A stretch of 64,000 nt of DNA. Origin: Auricularia sp. M13. Its lineage: Eukaryota; Basidiomycota; Agaricomycetes; Auriculariales; Auriculariaceae. The translations under genes were made by a program, and so were the position numbers. Where the stretch lies: assembly GCA_037042915.1 (NCBI GenBank), contig CM073193.1, positions 6,634,001 to 6,698,000 on the forward strand. Direction: 5' to 3'. Shown in pieces: positions 34,240 through 48,445 of this stretch; position 1 is the first letter of the stretch, and the number at the start of each line of letters is the position of its first letter. A model generated the notes under the pieces. It was not told the origin of the DNA, did not search any database, and saw only the letters and a program-made list of their open reading frames with translations.

Positions 34240-34696
34240 ACGCCTTTGCACGATTATCGTAAACACGCTCCCCATTCGCACGAGTATCGTAGACACGCTT
34301 GCAATCAATCAACCAATCTTGACACTGGCCAATTGCAGCCAACTGTGAACCATATTTGGGCAACACCTCGGCTGAGATATCCAGCCCGTGATCATCGATG
34401 CTGCGACCGAATCGATGAATCGATAAAGAATTCCGTCCTTGTGAGAAACCGTACGCTCAGAGCTCCCCAGGGGTCTTCGTATCGATCATTACAAGGGACT
34501 CCTCGCGGTTGAATACAATGTCTATTTTTTTTAATGAGCTGCCACTGTAGCATCACTTGGTCTGGGTTCTCTCATCCAGCCCTTGCACTTGCATGGAAGC
34601 CGCTTGCCGACGAGGAACAAGGCGTGCTGAAGAGGAAGCGGTCTATAAAGATACAGTAAAAGCGCAAGAACTAATATACAGCTACTCTATACAGTT
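34240..34696. other. Convergent intergenic region with a diverged short tandem repeat
   Basis: No gene seen. At about 34247-34304 two imperfect copies of a unit of about 28-30 bp, sharing cacga-tatcgta-acacgct, lie head to tail. Confidence 0.4.
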
Positions 34697-37600
34697 TTAA
34701 TCCATCTCTTCAATTTCAGGCGTGTCTTCCCATTCGTCATCGACGTCCATCTCTTCGCCGGTACCCGCGTGGTTGGGCACAACAACCAGGCGGTTGTGGG
34801 GCGCGTCGAACGTAACGCGGACCGTCTCTCCGTCGCGCACACGCTCGCCGAGGATGAGCACGCTCAGTGGATTGAGCAGCTCGCTCTGGATGGCGCGCTG
34901 CAATGGACGAGCACCATACGTCGGCGAGTATCCACGCGCGGCAAGGTAGTCGCGCGCGGGCGCGTCGACGTTGAGCACGATCTTCCTGTCCGCCAGCCGC
35001 TCCTGGACCTCCTTCAAGCGCAGGTCCACGATCTTGGAGACGCTGGAGCGGCCCAGCGGGCGGAAGACGATGATCTCGTCGATTCGGTTGATGAACTCGG
35101 GCGGGAAGTGCGCCTGGATCGAGCCGATGACGTTCTGCTTGACGGCGGGGGGAACGGGCCCGTCGCCCGCATTTTCGTTAAGGTAGGCCGCGCCGAGGTT
35201 GGAGGTCATGATGATGACCGTGTTGCGGAAGTCGACAACGCGGCCTTGGCCGTCCGTCAGGCGGCCGTCGTCGAGCACCTGGAGGAACAGCGTGACGAAT
35301 TCGCGAGCGGCCTTCTCGATCCTGAAATGGAATTAGTGGAACCGAAAGATAAACGAAGGGACTAATAGCACATACTCGTCGATCAAGACGATGCAGTACG
35401 GTTTGCGGCGGACGTATTCGGTGAGCTGACCGCCCTGGTCGTGCCCGACGTAGCCCGGAGGAGCGCCAATAAGACGTGAGATGGAGTGCTTCTCAGAGTA
35501 CTCGGAGCCGTCGATACGAATCATGGCGTCGGGCGAGTCGAACAGGAGTTGCGCGAGCTACAACGCTTTCGTCAGCATTTAATCAGACTAAGCTGAGTGC
35601 AGATGAACATACTGTCTTGCTCATGAGCGTCTTTCCCGTACCACTCGGACCAGCCATGAGGAAGCTAGCGATTGGGCGACCAGCATTCCTCAGGCCAGAT
35701 CTCGACAAGCGGATGGCGTTCGCGACAGCCTTGACCGCCTCGGGCTGTCCGACGACGGTCTCGCTGATAATCTTCTCCATCTTCAGCAACTTTTCCTTCT
35801 CGGTCGCGACGAGTCTCGTGACGGGCACGCCGGTCCATCTGCTGACGATTTCCGCAATGGCCTCGGGTGTGACGACGTCGGTGCCGCCGTTCTCGCCCTC
35901 CTGCGCCGCCTTGCGCGCCTCGAGCTGCTCGAGTTTCTTCTGCAGGTCGGGGATGGCGTAGTAGCGCAGGTCGGACACAGTAGCGAGGTCGTAGCGGCGC
36001 TCGGCATCGTCTGCCTTTGCGCGCAGCTCGTCGATCCGGCGGCGGACGTTTGCGATCTCGTCGCCGCGCTTCTTCTCGGCCTCGTATGCGGCCTTGAGCG
36101 GACGCAGCTCCTCGTCGAGGTCCGCGCGCGCTTTGCGGGCAATGATGAGACGGTCCTTGGATGCGGTGTCCTTCTCGCGCTCGAGCGCGTGGATCTCAAC
36201 GTCGAGCTCGAGCTTGCGCCGCTCCAGCTTGTCGATTGCTTCTGGTGCAGTCTCGCGCGTTACACGAACACTGTTGAAAAATAAGTCAGCAAATCAGACC
36301 TCATACGAAATGCTGGTTTACTTGCCTTGCACAAGCTTCGTCAACAAGGTCAATCGCGGCGTCGGGCAGTCGTCTTGCAGTAAGATAGCGCTTCGCGAGG
36401 GTGGCGGCTTGTACCAGCGCGCCGTCCATGATGCGCACTGCATGGAAGAGCTCGTACTTCTCGCGCAGACCACGCAGGATGGACAGCGTCTCGGTTACGG
36501 AGGGCTCGTTGACAATGACCTGAGCGAAGCGCCGCTCGAGCGCCTGGTCGGTCTCGATATACTTGCGGTACTCTGCCAGTGTCGTCGCGCCGATGCACCG
36601 CAGCTTGCCACGGGCGAGCAGCGGCTTGAAAAGGTTGGCAGCGTCCATGCCGCCGCCTTCGCCACCGCGGCCGGCCATCAGGAGATGCATTTCGTCGATG
36701 AAGAGGATGACGGGTGTGCCTTGCTCGGCGGACTTCTCGACCTCTATGTGCGAAATGAGTAAACTAAGGGCAATGACGAGGGATGAGACATACCGTCCAG
36801 CAGAGACTTGACACGCTCTTCATACTCGCCCTTATACTTGGCACCGGCCATGAGCGCGCCCATGTCGACCGAGAACAGCTTGCAGATTAGCGATGCAGGT
36901 ACGTCGCGCTTGATGATACGTTGCGCGAGGCCCTCCGCAATGGCCGTCTTGCCGACACCGGGCTCGCCAATGAGGACGGGGTTGTTCTTCGTGCGCCGCG
37001 AGAGGATGCGAATGACACGACGAATCTCGTTGTCGCGACCGATAACGGGATCCAGTTTACCCTCTTCGGCGAGTGCAGTCAGATCTTGGGCATACCTGCG
37101 GCGAATGGTCAGTATATGCTGTGAGACCTATGGGCGCAAGTATGAGACTGACTTGTTGAGCGCATCAAAGCCAGACTCGGCATTCTTGCTGTCCACGCGC
37201 TTGCCGCCGCGCATGGCCTCGATGGCAGACTTGAGTGCGGGCTCTGCGATGGAGCACGATTTGAAGACGTCGGCCATGTTGGGGTCCTTGAGCAGAGCGA
37301 GCAGCAAGTGGTCCTGGGCAATGTACGAGTCGTGCATGGTCTTTTGCTGCGACTGGGCCTCGCGCAGGAGACGAAGCATGGCCGGGCCCAGGGATGTCTC
37401 CTCGGGCGCGGGCTCCTGCGCGGGCAGTCGGACGATGAGCTTCTGGATGGCTCTGTGGACGGCGGCCTGGGCGTCGGGTCAGACAATGGGACGCGGTTAT
37501 GAGCTCTGGAGTCACATACCGTGTCGCCGCCGGCCTTCTGGATGGCGCCAGCAAAAATGGAGTGCTGGGCGGTCTGGATGCCGGGCGCGCCGCCCTCGTT

Positions 37601-37720
37601 GAGGAGCACGGACGCGAGATGGGCAGGGTGGACCTGGGCATTGTGGTGGTCGCGGGCGAGCTGGATGGCCGCCGCCAGCGACTCCTGCGCCTTGTCGGTG
37701 AACTCGAAGTTGTTAGCCAT
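34697..37720 (-). CDS. HSP104: Hsp104/ClpB-type disaggregase
   Basis: This hexameric AAA+ machine extracts proteins from aggregates after heat shock. The Clp N-domain begins [18 protein letters not shown]. The first AAA domain has Walker [14 protein letters not shown] and Walker [12 protein letters not shown]; a coiled-coil middle domain runs through [18 protein letters not shown]; the second AAA domain has [12 protein letters not shown], Walker B CIVLIDEIEK and the pore motif [10 protein letters not shown]. The tail is acidic and ends EEMD. Exon 1 is 37720-37520. All joins keep frame, and no base errors were found. One intron (36325-36271) uses a GC donor. About 900 residues, as usual. Heat-shock elements lie upstream. 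The tail is acidic, like the Hsp70/Hsp90 TPR-binding ends and yeast Hsp104. Confidence 0.95.
36271..36325 (-). other. GC-AG intron in HSP104
   Basis: The exon ends TGTGCAAG and the intron begins GCAAGTAAAC, ending CAACAG. Splicing here gives the conserved DEACASVRVT. A nearby GT would put the next exon out of frame, so the GC donor is needed. AAG|GCAAGT is the strong consensus of known GC-AG introns. Confidence 0.8.
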
Positions 37721-37775
37721 AGTGCTTGATGGGTATACAGATGTTGTCGCAGGCTCTGACGTCGGCCATGGCGCA

Positions 37776-37784
37776 CTATATACG
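37776..37784 (-). promoter_or_regulatory. TATA-like element of HSP104
   Basis: The minus strand reads GTATATAGT about 56-64 bp before the HSP104 ATG, between the heat-shock elements and the gene. Confidence 0.5.
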
Positions 37785-37797
37785 TCCGGATGCAATG

Positions 37798-37881
37798 TTC
37801 CAGAACGGGCGAGATCACCCGCCACGGCCAAGGTCGCGAACCCCGTGGAACATTCCCGAAATACTCCTTCCCCTTCTCGAA
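37798..37881 (-). promoter_or_regulatory. Heat-shock element cluster
   Basis: Heat-shock factor binds alternating nGAAn/nTTCn units. Here GAAcaTTCccGAA (37848-37860) is a perfect three-unit element, with TTCtcGAA at 37874-37881 and TTCcaGAA at 37798-37805. All lie 78-161 bp upstream of the HSP104 start codon, the expected place. Confidence 0.85.
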
Positions 37882-38298
37882 CAGGTCGCGGCTGGAGTCC
37901 ATTCGACAGTCTGGCTGAGGTCTTGGATGCCTCTGCTCTATTAGTTCAGAGCATGTTCGTGTTTGGCGTATTTGTTCATGCACCTAGTAGCTAACGAAGC
38001 TTACATTTGAGCTGAGCTTGAAAGGCCAAGTCGCCACCAATGCAGCCGTCCGTGCCGTGCACAGCGAAGTCAGAAGAACGCACTTCCCGTATCACTGGTG
38101 CCGTGGAGGAGACATGGACATCAGCCACTTCAGGAAAGACGCGAGCGCCCCGTGAGGCCGTCGCCAGAATACTTGGTTATTATCCACTCAACGCCGTCTT
38201 AAATCGATATTCTCAATCGCGTGGTGGAAGGCATTCCATTGCTCAGCATGAGCTTGAATAACGGTAGTGTCAGAAACAACCATGATATTCCGCGTGAA
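37882..38298. other. Intergenic between HSP104 promoter and AFG2 3' end
   Basis: No gene or further heat-shock element was seen. Confidence 0.5.
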
Positions 38299-41112
<2,814 letters not shown>

Positions 41113-41401
41113 GTCGCGTATTAGAAGACGAGGACAAACAACTAGAAACAAACCACCAACACAACGATCATTGAACTGCCACAATGAATACTATTACTAA
41201 CAGTCTATCGCAAGATATTACACTGTGCTCGCAGGATTATCTATCAGGAATAGAGGTAGAAGGATTTGGGTCGAGGGAATGCCGAAACGAGCCCGTGGAC
41301 GGCGCCACGAGCGAGTCAAGTCGCGTTTGAAGCGATGGAACTTAGCAGAGGAACACGTAAGTCGTCCGCATGATGTCCACGCTTCAGAATACGCCATACC
41401 T

Positions 41402-42042
41402 TCACGGAGTGTACAAATCAAGCTGGTAGAAGAGGCCATGTTGATTACATTTGTAGTTCTTGAATGCGCGACGGTGAATATGCCCCTGGAGCCTTCCGCT
41501 GTTCGTTTCAACACGCATAAATCTGTAAGGTAGCTGTGCGCCATCCGTTGCCGTGAGTGCGCCGTACTCCATGATACCACACTCTCTTCCAGAATTAATC
41601 TCGGTAGAATGAGTCTCCTGAAGAGGTGATGAAAAGAATGCTTACCGATGTCGTGACCCTGATAATGAAGTCGAGTCCAGGTGTCTGTGCCTGTGATGGC
41701 TGCAGCCTCCCATTATGGGCAAGCCACGTTAGGAAGGCATTGAGGTGCGGATCCCAGTGTGTGCCAATTTCCTTATGGCCCTCGACCGACCTGTGATCAC
41801 ATTCAACGAAGGAAGACGACTTCGACTCCTCGTGTACCACTTACCCGCAGCATAGAGCCTGAGGCCAACCAGAGCGACCCGTCGCCGTAAGTGAGAGCGT
41901 TTGGTTTGGGACATGAGGATATGTTGGGCACGCTTACACTGGCATGCTGGTAACCTTTATAGGACACAAGACGACAGGAGCAACCCAGCACTAAGCACCA
42001 ATCGGGTACCTCTACCGGAGAATCGCGATACAGGGCGGTCAT
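41402..42042 (-). CDS. Uncharacterised three-exon protein
   Basis: I do not recognise it. From ATG 42042 (TALYRDSPVEVPDWCLV), exon 1 ends at 41845 (SGSMLR), exon 2 starts with GHKEIGTHWDPHLNAFLTWL and ends VTTS near 41651, and exon 3 (INSGRECGIMEYGALTATDG) reads open to a stop at 41402 after LYQLDLYTP-like sequence (FYQLDLYTP). The joins use GTAAGT/GTAAGC donors and keep frame, giving about 175 residues. Composition is that of a soluble globular protein rich in Gly, Leu, His and Trp. It lies upstream of AFG2 on the same strand. Support is only open frame, splice signals and composition. Confidence 0.4.
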
Positions 42043-43365
42043 CGGTAAAGATTGACATAAATTTCCCCGCCGCGAGGAAGCATGTAGAGCGCTCGTGAAA
42101 GATCCACGCTCAGGCAAGAGGGCCCATCATTAAAAGAGGTGCATTGGTCGGTCTGGCGTATACTGCAAAATCGGAGTAGGACGGTTGACTGCAGGTTGAG
42201 ACAACGACCAACGAATTAGGGCAGCAACAAGTGCCATTGCGATGCGTCTATCAGGGACTGTGAAGTTTACTCGCAAATGTAGCACTTCGGGGATCACATC
42301 GTGTGTCTCAAAACCTCGTTCCTTTGCCGACTACCAGAGAAGTTCAGTTGTAGGCAGCTAATAGTTGATCCTTGATTAACTGCCTAGGACCTGAGCTGTA
42401 CGATGAAGGTCGACAGTCTGAATTTATGTTGCCAGATAAGAGAAAGCGCCTCATCAGGTAGGTGTATACCACCTGCATTGCAAGAGGAAAGTGTCGTGCC
42501 CTGAGCACCAAGCCACGCCATGTTACGAGCTGATGTTGTCATAGGTAGTTTACTCGGCGGCCGGTCCCAGCATGCGAGAGGAGGTGGAGTGGCAGCATAG
42601 CTGCATTACTGTCGTGGCGATAAGACGCGCCACAGATGCGGCAGCTGGGGGAAAAGCAGACACTTGAACTCATTAGACCGATGCCGAGACATTGCAAGCT
42701 GTCCGCGGCCGTGCCTTCTGCCACTGTCCCGGGCGACTGCGCTCTGCGACCTGTGCCAGACTTAAAGCGCCACTAACATAACGTTCGGCGGCCGCCATAA
42801 AGTGAACGCGAGCAATATTCCACCAGTATCGTCAGTAATCAGTCAACCGTCAGCGTTGTCAATGAAGCACCTGTATAAACTAGACACGTGTGTTGTATCG
42901 TGTGTCAAGCCGCCTGTGTCGCAAGGGAGAGCATGGTATTCGACGAAGTGTCATCTACCAGGTGATGGAATTTTTTTGCGAAGGTGGTGGTAAAGAAGGA
43001 AAGAGCCGCGGTCGACTTCGTCGTCCGATCCCCCCCGGTGCGTCTCTCTTTGGTCTCTCTTGTCAAACCCAGGCCGCGTCAGTTTGCATGAACTACAAGT
43101 ATGGTTTATTTATGCTCTGCTGCATGCAAGTTTGACATGATGTCGTCGATCGATGTTTACTCACGGAAACTAACAGTAGTTTAGAGTATGCGCTCATGAG
43201 CAATTCAGTAAGCTGCATCAGGCATTTGCATTTTGATTTGACCCGGCCCCTGCGCCACTACAGTCTGCTTCACGCCGGGTTGTCAGGTTCTGCTTGGGCG
43301 GCTGCCAGAAGAATGGGGAGTCGAAACTAGATGCACAATTAATTACTATGCGGAGGAACAACTCG
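42043..43365. other. Gene-poor interval, 1.3 kb
   Basis: Frequent stops in all frames and lower GC than the neighbours. No repeats at its edges, no transposon proteins and no RNA gene were seen. Confidence 0.5.
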
Positions 43366-45082
43366 TTAATGAACAACCTTGGCCAGGGGCACCTCGAGAT
43401 CAGGCGTGACTGGTGCGTCAAGCATGCCGGCGCGGGTGGCAGCCTTTGCGACACCTCGCTGTGCACCAGCGATGCCGAATCCAACCCCTCCACCGCCTGG
43501 CAGCATCTGGCGAGCCTCAGCACGTCCGCCGCTACGTTTGAATTCATCCACAAGTTTGCAAATGCCCTGCAGAGTGGTGAAGACAGGCTGATAACCGAAG
43601 AGGCGTCGTGCACGGGAATCGTCGAAGATCAGGTGCACCGAAGTGAGTGAGAACAGCGATGGCTGCAGGTTGATGAGATCTCCAGTGACTGGGGGCAAGA
43701 GACGCGACAACAGTGGAGAGTGGAGGCGAGCGTGCACGTAAGACTCTATGGCGTATGCCAAGAGCAGCGCGATGACAGGAGGGAGTTTTGGGAAGGTCGT
43801 TTCTCCGTCGGTGAGCACGTTTTCAGCAAGGTTAAGATCCCCGTATGAAATCGGCGCATTAGGGTCGGTTATGCAGAAGGCATCGCCGCCGGCGGCTGTT
43901 GGGTCGTTGAGCAAACTACGCTCGAGCTGAAGGTGTGCCAAAGCCACGTTCTCGACATAACAGAAATTCTGGATGATCGTCCAAATCCATGTCGGGTTGA
44001 CTCGTCGAACAAGAAATGCCCCACAAAGGATGTCACCTTTTCCGGAAGTCAGTGGCTTCCAGATCCGCATGTCGTGCCGCCTACTTGCCTCCAGGACCAA
44101 ATACGCCGTTGCCAGGTCGGAGGCAGCTCGTCCTCATTATATTGCCATTTGGGCAAAGAGTATTGTCAGCGTTGCGAATGAGTCGCTCCGCGGATATTTT
44201 GGTAGCTGCGTAGTTGCACCAAGCTTCCGAATGCGTGAGAGGCACTGGTGATTCATCATTTATGAGGTGGACAAATGGTTGGGGGCCTGCTTCCCAAGGC
44301 CAGATCCAGAATCGGCTGGGACGAATAGCAATGGATCCTTAAGCGTTGATGTGGCACTTCAGAGGGGTGCAATTCGGATGCTACAAATTATATGCGCACC
44401 TGAAGATGTATATATTAAAACAGAGGCGCCTGCCGCTCGCGATGCCCTTATGATATGTTCGGTTCCCCGTACGTTGACTCTGGTAGATGCAGGTAACTGC
44501 AGTTCGTGCCGCTCGAAAAATCGGATGTTGGAAGCGGTGTGTATGACGGTAAGGCGGGTCTCGTTCTGTTGCGGCCAAGGTCGAGAGAATGATGAAAAGA
44601 CAGCTTCTTCGTCGCTTATGTCCACGCGCAGAAATTCGACACCCTTAGCCTGGGCCAATAGAAGATCAGAGCGCGTTACGGGCTGGATGTCGAGAACACG
44701 GATGGAACGAGGATCTTCTCCGCGCTGTAGTAGTTGAAGCACGATCCAGCCACCGAGGAATCCTGCCCCTCCGATGACAATGTATCGGTGGCCTGCCAGA
44801 AAAGTCACGAATGAGGTGAACGACGACTCGTACGACCATGCGTAACATACCAGTTGGCGGGGGAAGTTGGGATTTTACATCAGGTGGATTTTTGGCATAC
44901 TCTGCTGCTGCTGCACGCACTGATTCTTCGGTAAACCGCGTCGGCGAGTGTTCCAGAGCAGCAGTTGGCTGTCGGAGCATAACACTATTCAACCAGATGA
45001 GGTATGTGCCTACCACACCCAGCAAGCCCGGGACCACGAAGGTACCGAAGGTAGACAGCGACCACAACGATGACGACTCCAT
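43366..45082 (-). CDS. 3-beta-hydroxysteroid dehydrogenase-like membrane reductase
   Basis: An N-terminal membrane helix (FGTFVVPGLLGVVGTYLIWL) precedes an extended SDR domain: RYIVIGGAGFLGGWIVLQLL, IRVLDIQP, VIHTASNIRF, the catalytic Tyr-Lys in WCNYAATKISAERL, then CLRPGNAVFGPGG and a C-terminal FGYQPVFTTLQGI. The layout is that of the sterol-4-alpha-carboxylate 3-dehydrogenase (Erg26) and 3-beta-HSD group, acting on the ER membrane. The first intron begins right after PPPTG. A further join between TSSG and HFINDESPVPLTH-like sequence (HLINDESPVPLTH) lies near 44390-44290. About 500 residues, longer than Erg26, so it may be one of the fungal multicopy relatives rather than Erg26 itself. Confidence 0.75.
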
Positions 45083-45418
45083 GGTCAAGGTCAAGGTAGA
45101 AGATGCATATGGGAACGGGTCGAATGGTCGTCGGAGCTGCTCTCCGAACAAAACCCATCATAGCTGACAAACATGCCGCTGACGAAGAAGACGCGCAATC
45201 ACAGGTTCCATATTTGGAACGTGCTACTCCAGACCGCAACGAAGCCAGGCTACGGTACTGTATGTCTTGCATCCAAATTACTGGCCAGTTCGTACTGTAG
45301 CCGCCTGGCCGTGTGGTACGATCTTCGCAAGTCAACGAGGTTGCATAACATCGTTTTGATTCACGGTCCCGTAAAATGACAGAACGGACATTGGGGGTAT
45401 TCCCAGAAAAGGGACGAA
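45083..45418. other. Intergenic, nothing recognised
   Basis: The promoter side of the 3-beta-HSD-like gene and the 3' side of the lactone oxidase. No element was recognised. Confidence 0.5.
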
Positions 45419-47461
45419 CTAAGAGTCGTTAATTCCAAGAATCTCGCCGACCACGCTCTTGAACGTGTTGTTCGGGTCGAAGGACTTGCGCACAGCGGTG
45501 AAGCGATTCAGGATCTCGGGGTCCAGGTTCGGCTTCACAGCGGTGAAGAGTTCGCGAGTATTCTTCGTCCAGTGTGGGCGGGCGTCAGGGAACTCCTTGA
45601 GGAGTGTCTGCCAGAGTTTGGTGTAGAAAGGCTCGTTGAAGCGAATGCCAGAATCAGGGAGGTACGTCGGCCAGTCAAGCATGATCGCGCCCTATGGTAG
45701 ATCTCCCCATAAGCAAAGTGTCTTGGACAAGTACTAAACGTACGCTCTTGTATTCCTTCGCTGTCGCGGTGTTGCCGAGACTCGACGATTGGCCCATGAA
45801 GGCGTCGAACTGAAAAATGTCAGCTCCAATTCGAGAAGTAGCTAACTAGGACGTACATTCTTAGCGAACTTGATGTTGATACCGCTGCGATAGGTCGATA
45901 CAATAGGCGTTCCAGCGGCCTCCTCCGCATCAAGGAGCTCGCGCACTCGCTTGAACATCTTGTTGGCCTGCGTCATCGGGAAAGCCAGCTCCATAGTCTT
46001 GCCTGCAAATCTCTCAGCGCCATTCAGTGTACGAATAGCCGTCAGAACGTACCACGAAGTCCGTATTCCCATTCGGGCTTGGAGTCAGGGTATAATCCTC
46101 CAATGAGGTTGTCGTGACTCCAGCCAGAAACAGGCCAGAAAAGGATGGGGAGATTCGTGCTCTTGTCATGGAAGTTGGGCGCTCCCCAGATTGTAAAGAA
46201 TGTCCACTCAGTCGTCGACGCGAGGAAGGTGCTCGTCGCGCCACCCTCGAGCAGTCCCTTAGCGATGCTAGCCTCGATGGAGCTCACGGAGAACGTCGAT
46301 TGGAAGCCTTCCTGCGTAGAGTTGACGACCTGGTAGAAGCGATGGTGGAACTTCTTCTGGCCAGGCCACCACCAGAAGTTGGCAGTCGGACTGAGGTAAA
46401 AAGAGAGAGAGACGTATTGAGACGTTTGCGAGGGTGAGACTGTTAGGGGAACTCACTAAGGGCCAATCAGAGCATTTATATCACCATTGATGACCTCGTC
46501 CTCGTCCAATCTTTTCGTGGAAGGTATCAGGAACCGAGTAGGCAGCCACTTGCTGCATGAAATGCTCACATCTTCTGGTTGGCTTGAATCTTGAACTCGC
46601 CAATGATCCGCAGCTTCGCGCGCGCGAGAACGCCGAGGAGGCCAAGGTTGCAGACAGCTGCGTACCACTCGTCCGTCGTGCCATGCTGCTCCTTGGTGAG
46701 AGAGACGATGGTGCCGTTGGCAACGACGATGTCCAGGCCCAGCACGGCGCCAGAGACAGTAGAGTGCTCAAGGAGCGACGAACGATGCGTGCACATCGAG
46801 ATGGCACCGCCGAGCGTGATGTTCCAGTTGCTGCAGAAAGGTGATTCAGTAAATACAGCGCGCAGTCATGAATAGTCAAAGTCACAACATACACGAGGGA
46901 GTAACCGATGCTTGCGTTGCGCGCATGAAGGTATTCGGCGCTAAGCTCATGCTATGAGATGCGGTATGGTGGCGTAGATGGACACGCACAGCTCGAAAAA
47001 CGTCACGCCGGCCTCGACAACGACGGAGCCCTCGTTTTTCGCCTTGTCGAAGGTGAAGTTATTGATGCCCGCCGTGCCATTGGTCTGGATAATGACCGTG
47101 CGCGAGTCGTCGGCGCACATGGTGTCTGGTCCACGTGATGCCAATGGTCAGCTTCTGCGTTGAGTGCTGCACGCTACGCTACGCACCATACCACATGTGG
47201 CCCACGCCAGATGCGCGGATGGGAGCGCCCGACGCCGAGGCATTCTTGACAATGGAGACGATCTCGTCGACGCTTGTGGGGTGGTATACAGCGGCGACGT
47301 CCTGTTAAAAGCGCGCAGGCGTCTCAGTATATGTTCGCCGCAGACACTCAGGGTCAGGGTCCACTGACACGGCATGCAGGGAAGCCTGGTCCGTCGAAGG
47401 TGTTCCACGGGAACGCAAGCGCGGCCGTCCCGAAGGCAGCAAGAACGGCAATGCTCCTCAT
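45419..47461 (-). CDS. Secreted FAD-linked oxidase of the aldonolactone oxidase type
   Basis: The ATG at 47461 starts a clear signal peptide (MRSIAVLAAFGTAALA). The PCMH-type FAD domain follows: VYHPTSVDEIVSIVKNAS, RASGVGHMWY, VIIQTNGTAGINNF, SVVVEAGVTFFEL and NWNITLGGAISMCTHRSS. The C-terminal part has YGLRGKTMELAFPM and ends near RPHWTKNTRELF and FDPNNTFKSVVGEIL, as in D-arabinono-lactone, gulonolactone and related sugar-lactone oxidases. About ten short introns are needed; the one after YGLR starts with GTACGT. The flavin is probably bound at a conserved histidine, but I cannot single it out. Unlike mitochondrial Alo1, this protein seems to be exported. Confidence 0.75.
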
Positions 47462-48445
47462 CCTGGCAGGCGGAAAGAAAGGAAAGAAAGGGTGGACGGA
47501 GTGAGGATCACAGGACTGCGCTCATTCGCCTTCGCATTTATGAGCTGCTGGCACCATCAAGAACAGTTCTAACTTCACCGGGCAGCCATGCGCGCGAGGA
47601 CGATCAGAGTGAAGTCACGCGTACGGTTCCTGTTCCCAAGTCAGGCAGTCGAGGCAACTGAGCATCATCTTCGCACTTCGTCTGGAAGAGTTCGCCGCCA
47701 CCCCAACGCGAAGTACGAGGTCGCTCGCGCCGCCTTCAGCACGCGTGCCGGACGCCATCATCGAGTCCGCCGTGTTCAGAGCACAGGATTCGTCGACAGG
47801 CTGCGACGAATCGGGAGACCACAAGGTGCACAGCACAGCTTGTACCCCAGAATCCCGGATCATAATAGCAAATGCGGGGAAACCGGCAGATGCGAGATGG
47901 CGGCGTCGAGGGAAAATTACGCCCCGTGGTCGCCGCTTCCTGGTACCTATAATGGCAAACGTTGTCAGCTGTTGCGACGGTCGACCTTTGCTCTCAATCC
48001 GTAAGTACCCAGCAGCGCGAAGATTCATTGGTATGACGTTGATGGTAGCACAACGCACAAGTTAAGACAGTTCAAAGAAAAATGGTGCACGGGTGTTCAC
48101 GCTGGTGCACCAGGCCTTCTCGATACATGAGTTCAACGAAGGTGAGCATCGGGCCCCGCAGAATGGTAGGTAAAACGTGGCAGTGGCTGGTTTTGCAAGC
48201 GGCGGAGCATTCTAGCGTACTTGCCCAGGATGTGAAGATGATTTGCTTGCTGCTCGTGAACCTTTCTCGAACCCTGATGTCAGCCGTGCGAATTGGCGGA
48301 TATAATCTTCCAGTCTTCTTGTGGCGAGACCTTGACCCCAGAAGTGATAAGTTTAGCGTAGCTGTACCGAGCGAAGCTGGGACGGAGACCAAAGCGTGAA
48401 GGTCCAGACGCGCGTAGGTATGCACGGCGATGTAAGTCTATATGT
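47462..48445. other. Intergenic, no confident gene
   Basis: Minus-strand frames at 47615-48058 and 48072-48425 are open for 147 and 117 codons but show no motif, no signal peptide and no linked exons. They may be chance or 3' untranslated sequence of ORT1. Confidence 0.4.

Noticed and set aside
42043-43365. Transposon or virus-like remnant in the gene-poor interval
   Set aside because: No terminal repeats, target duplications or protein fragments could be seen.
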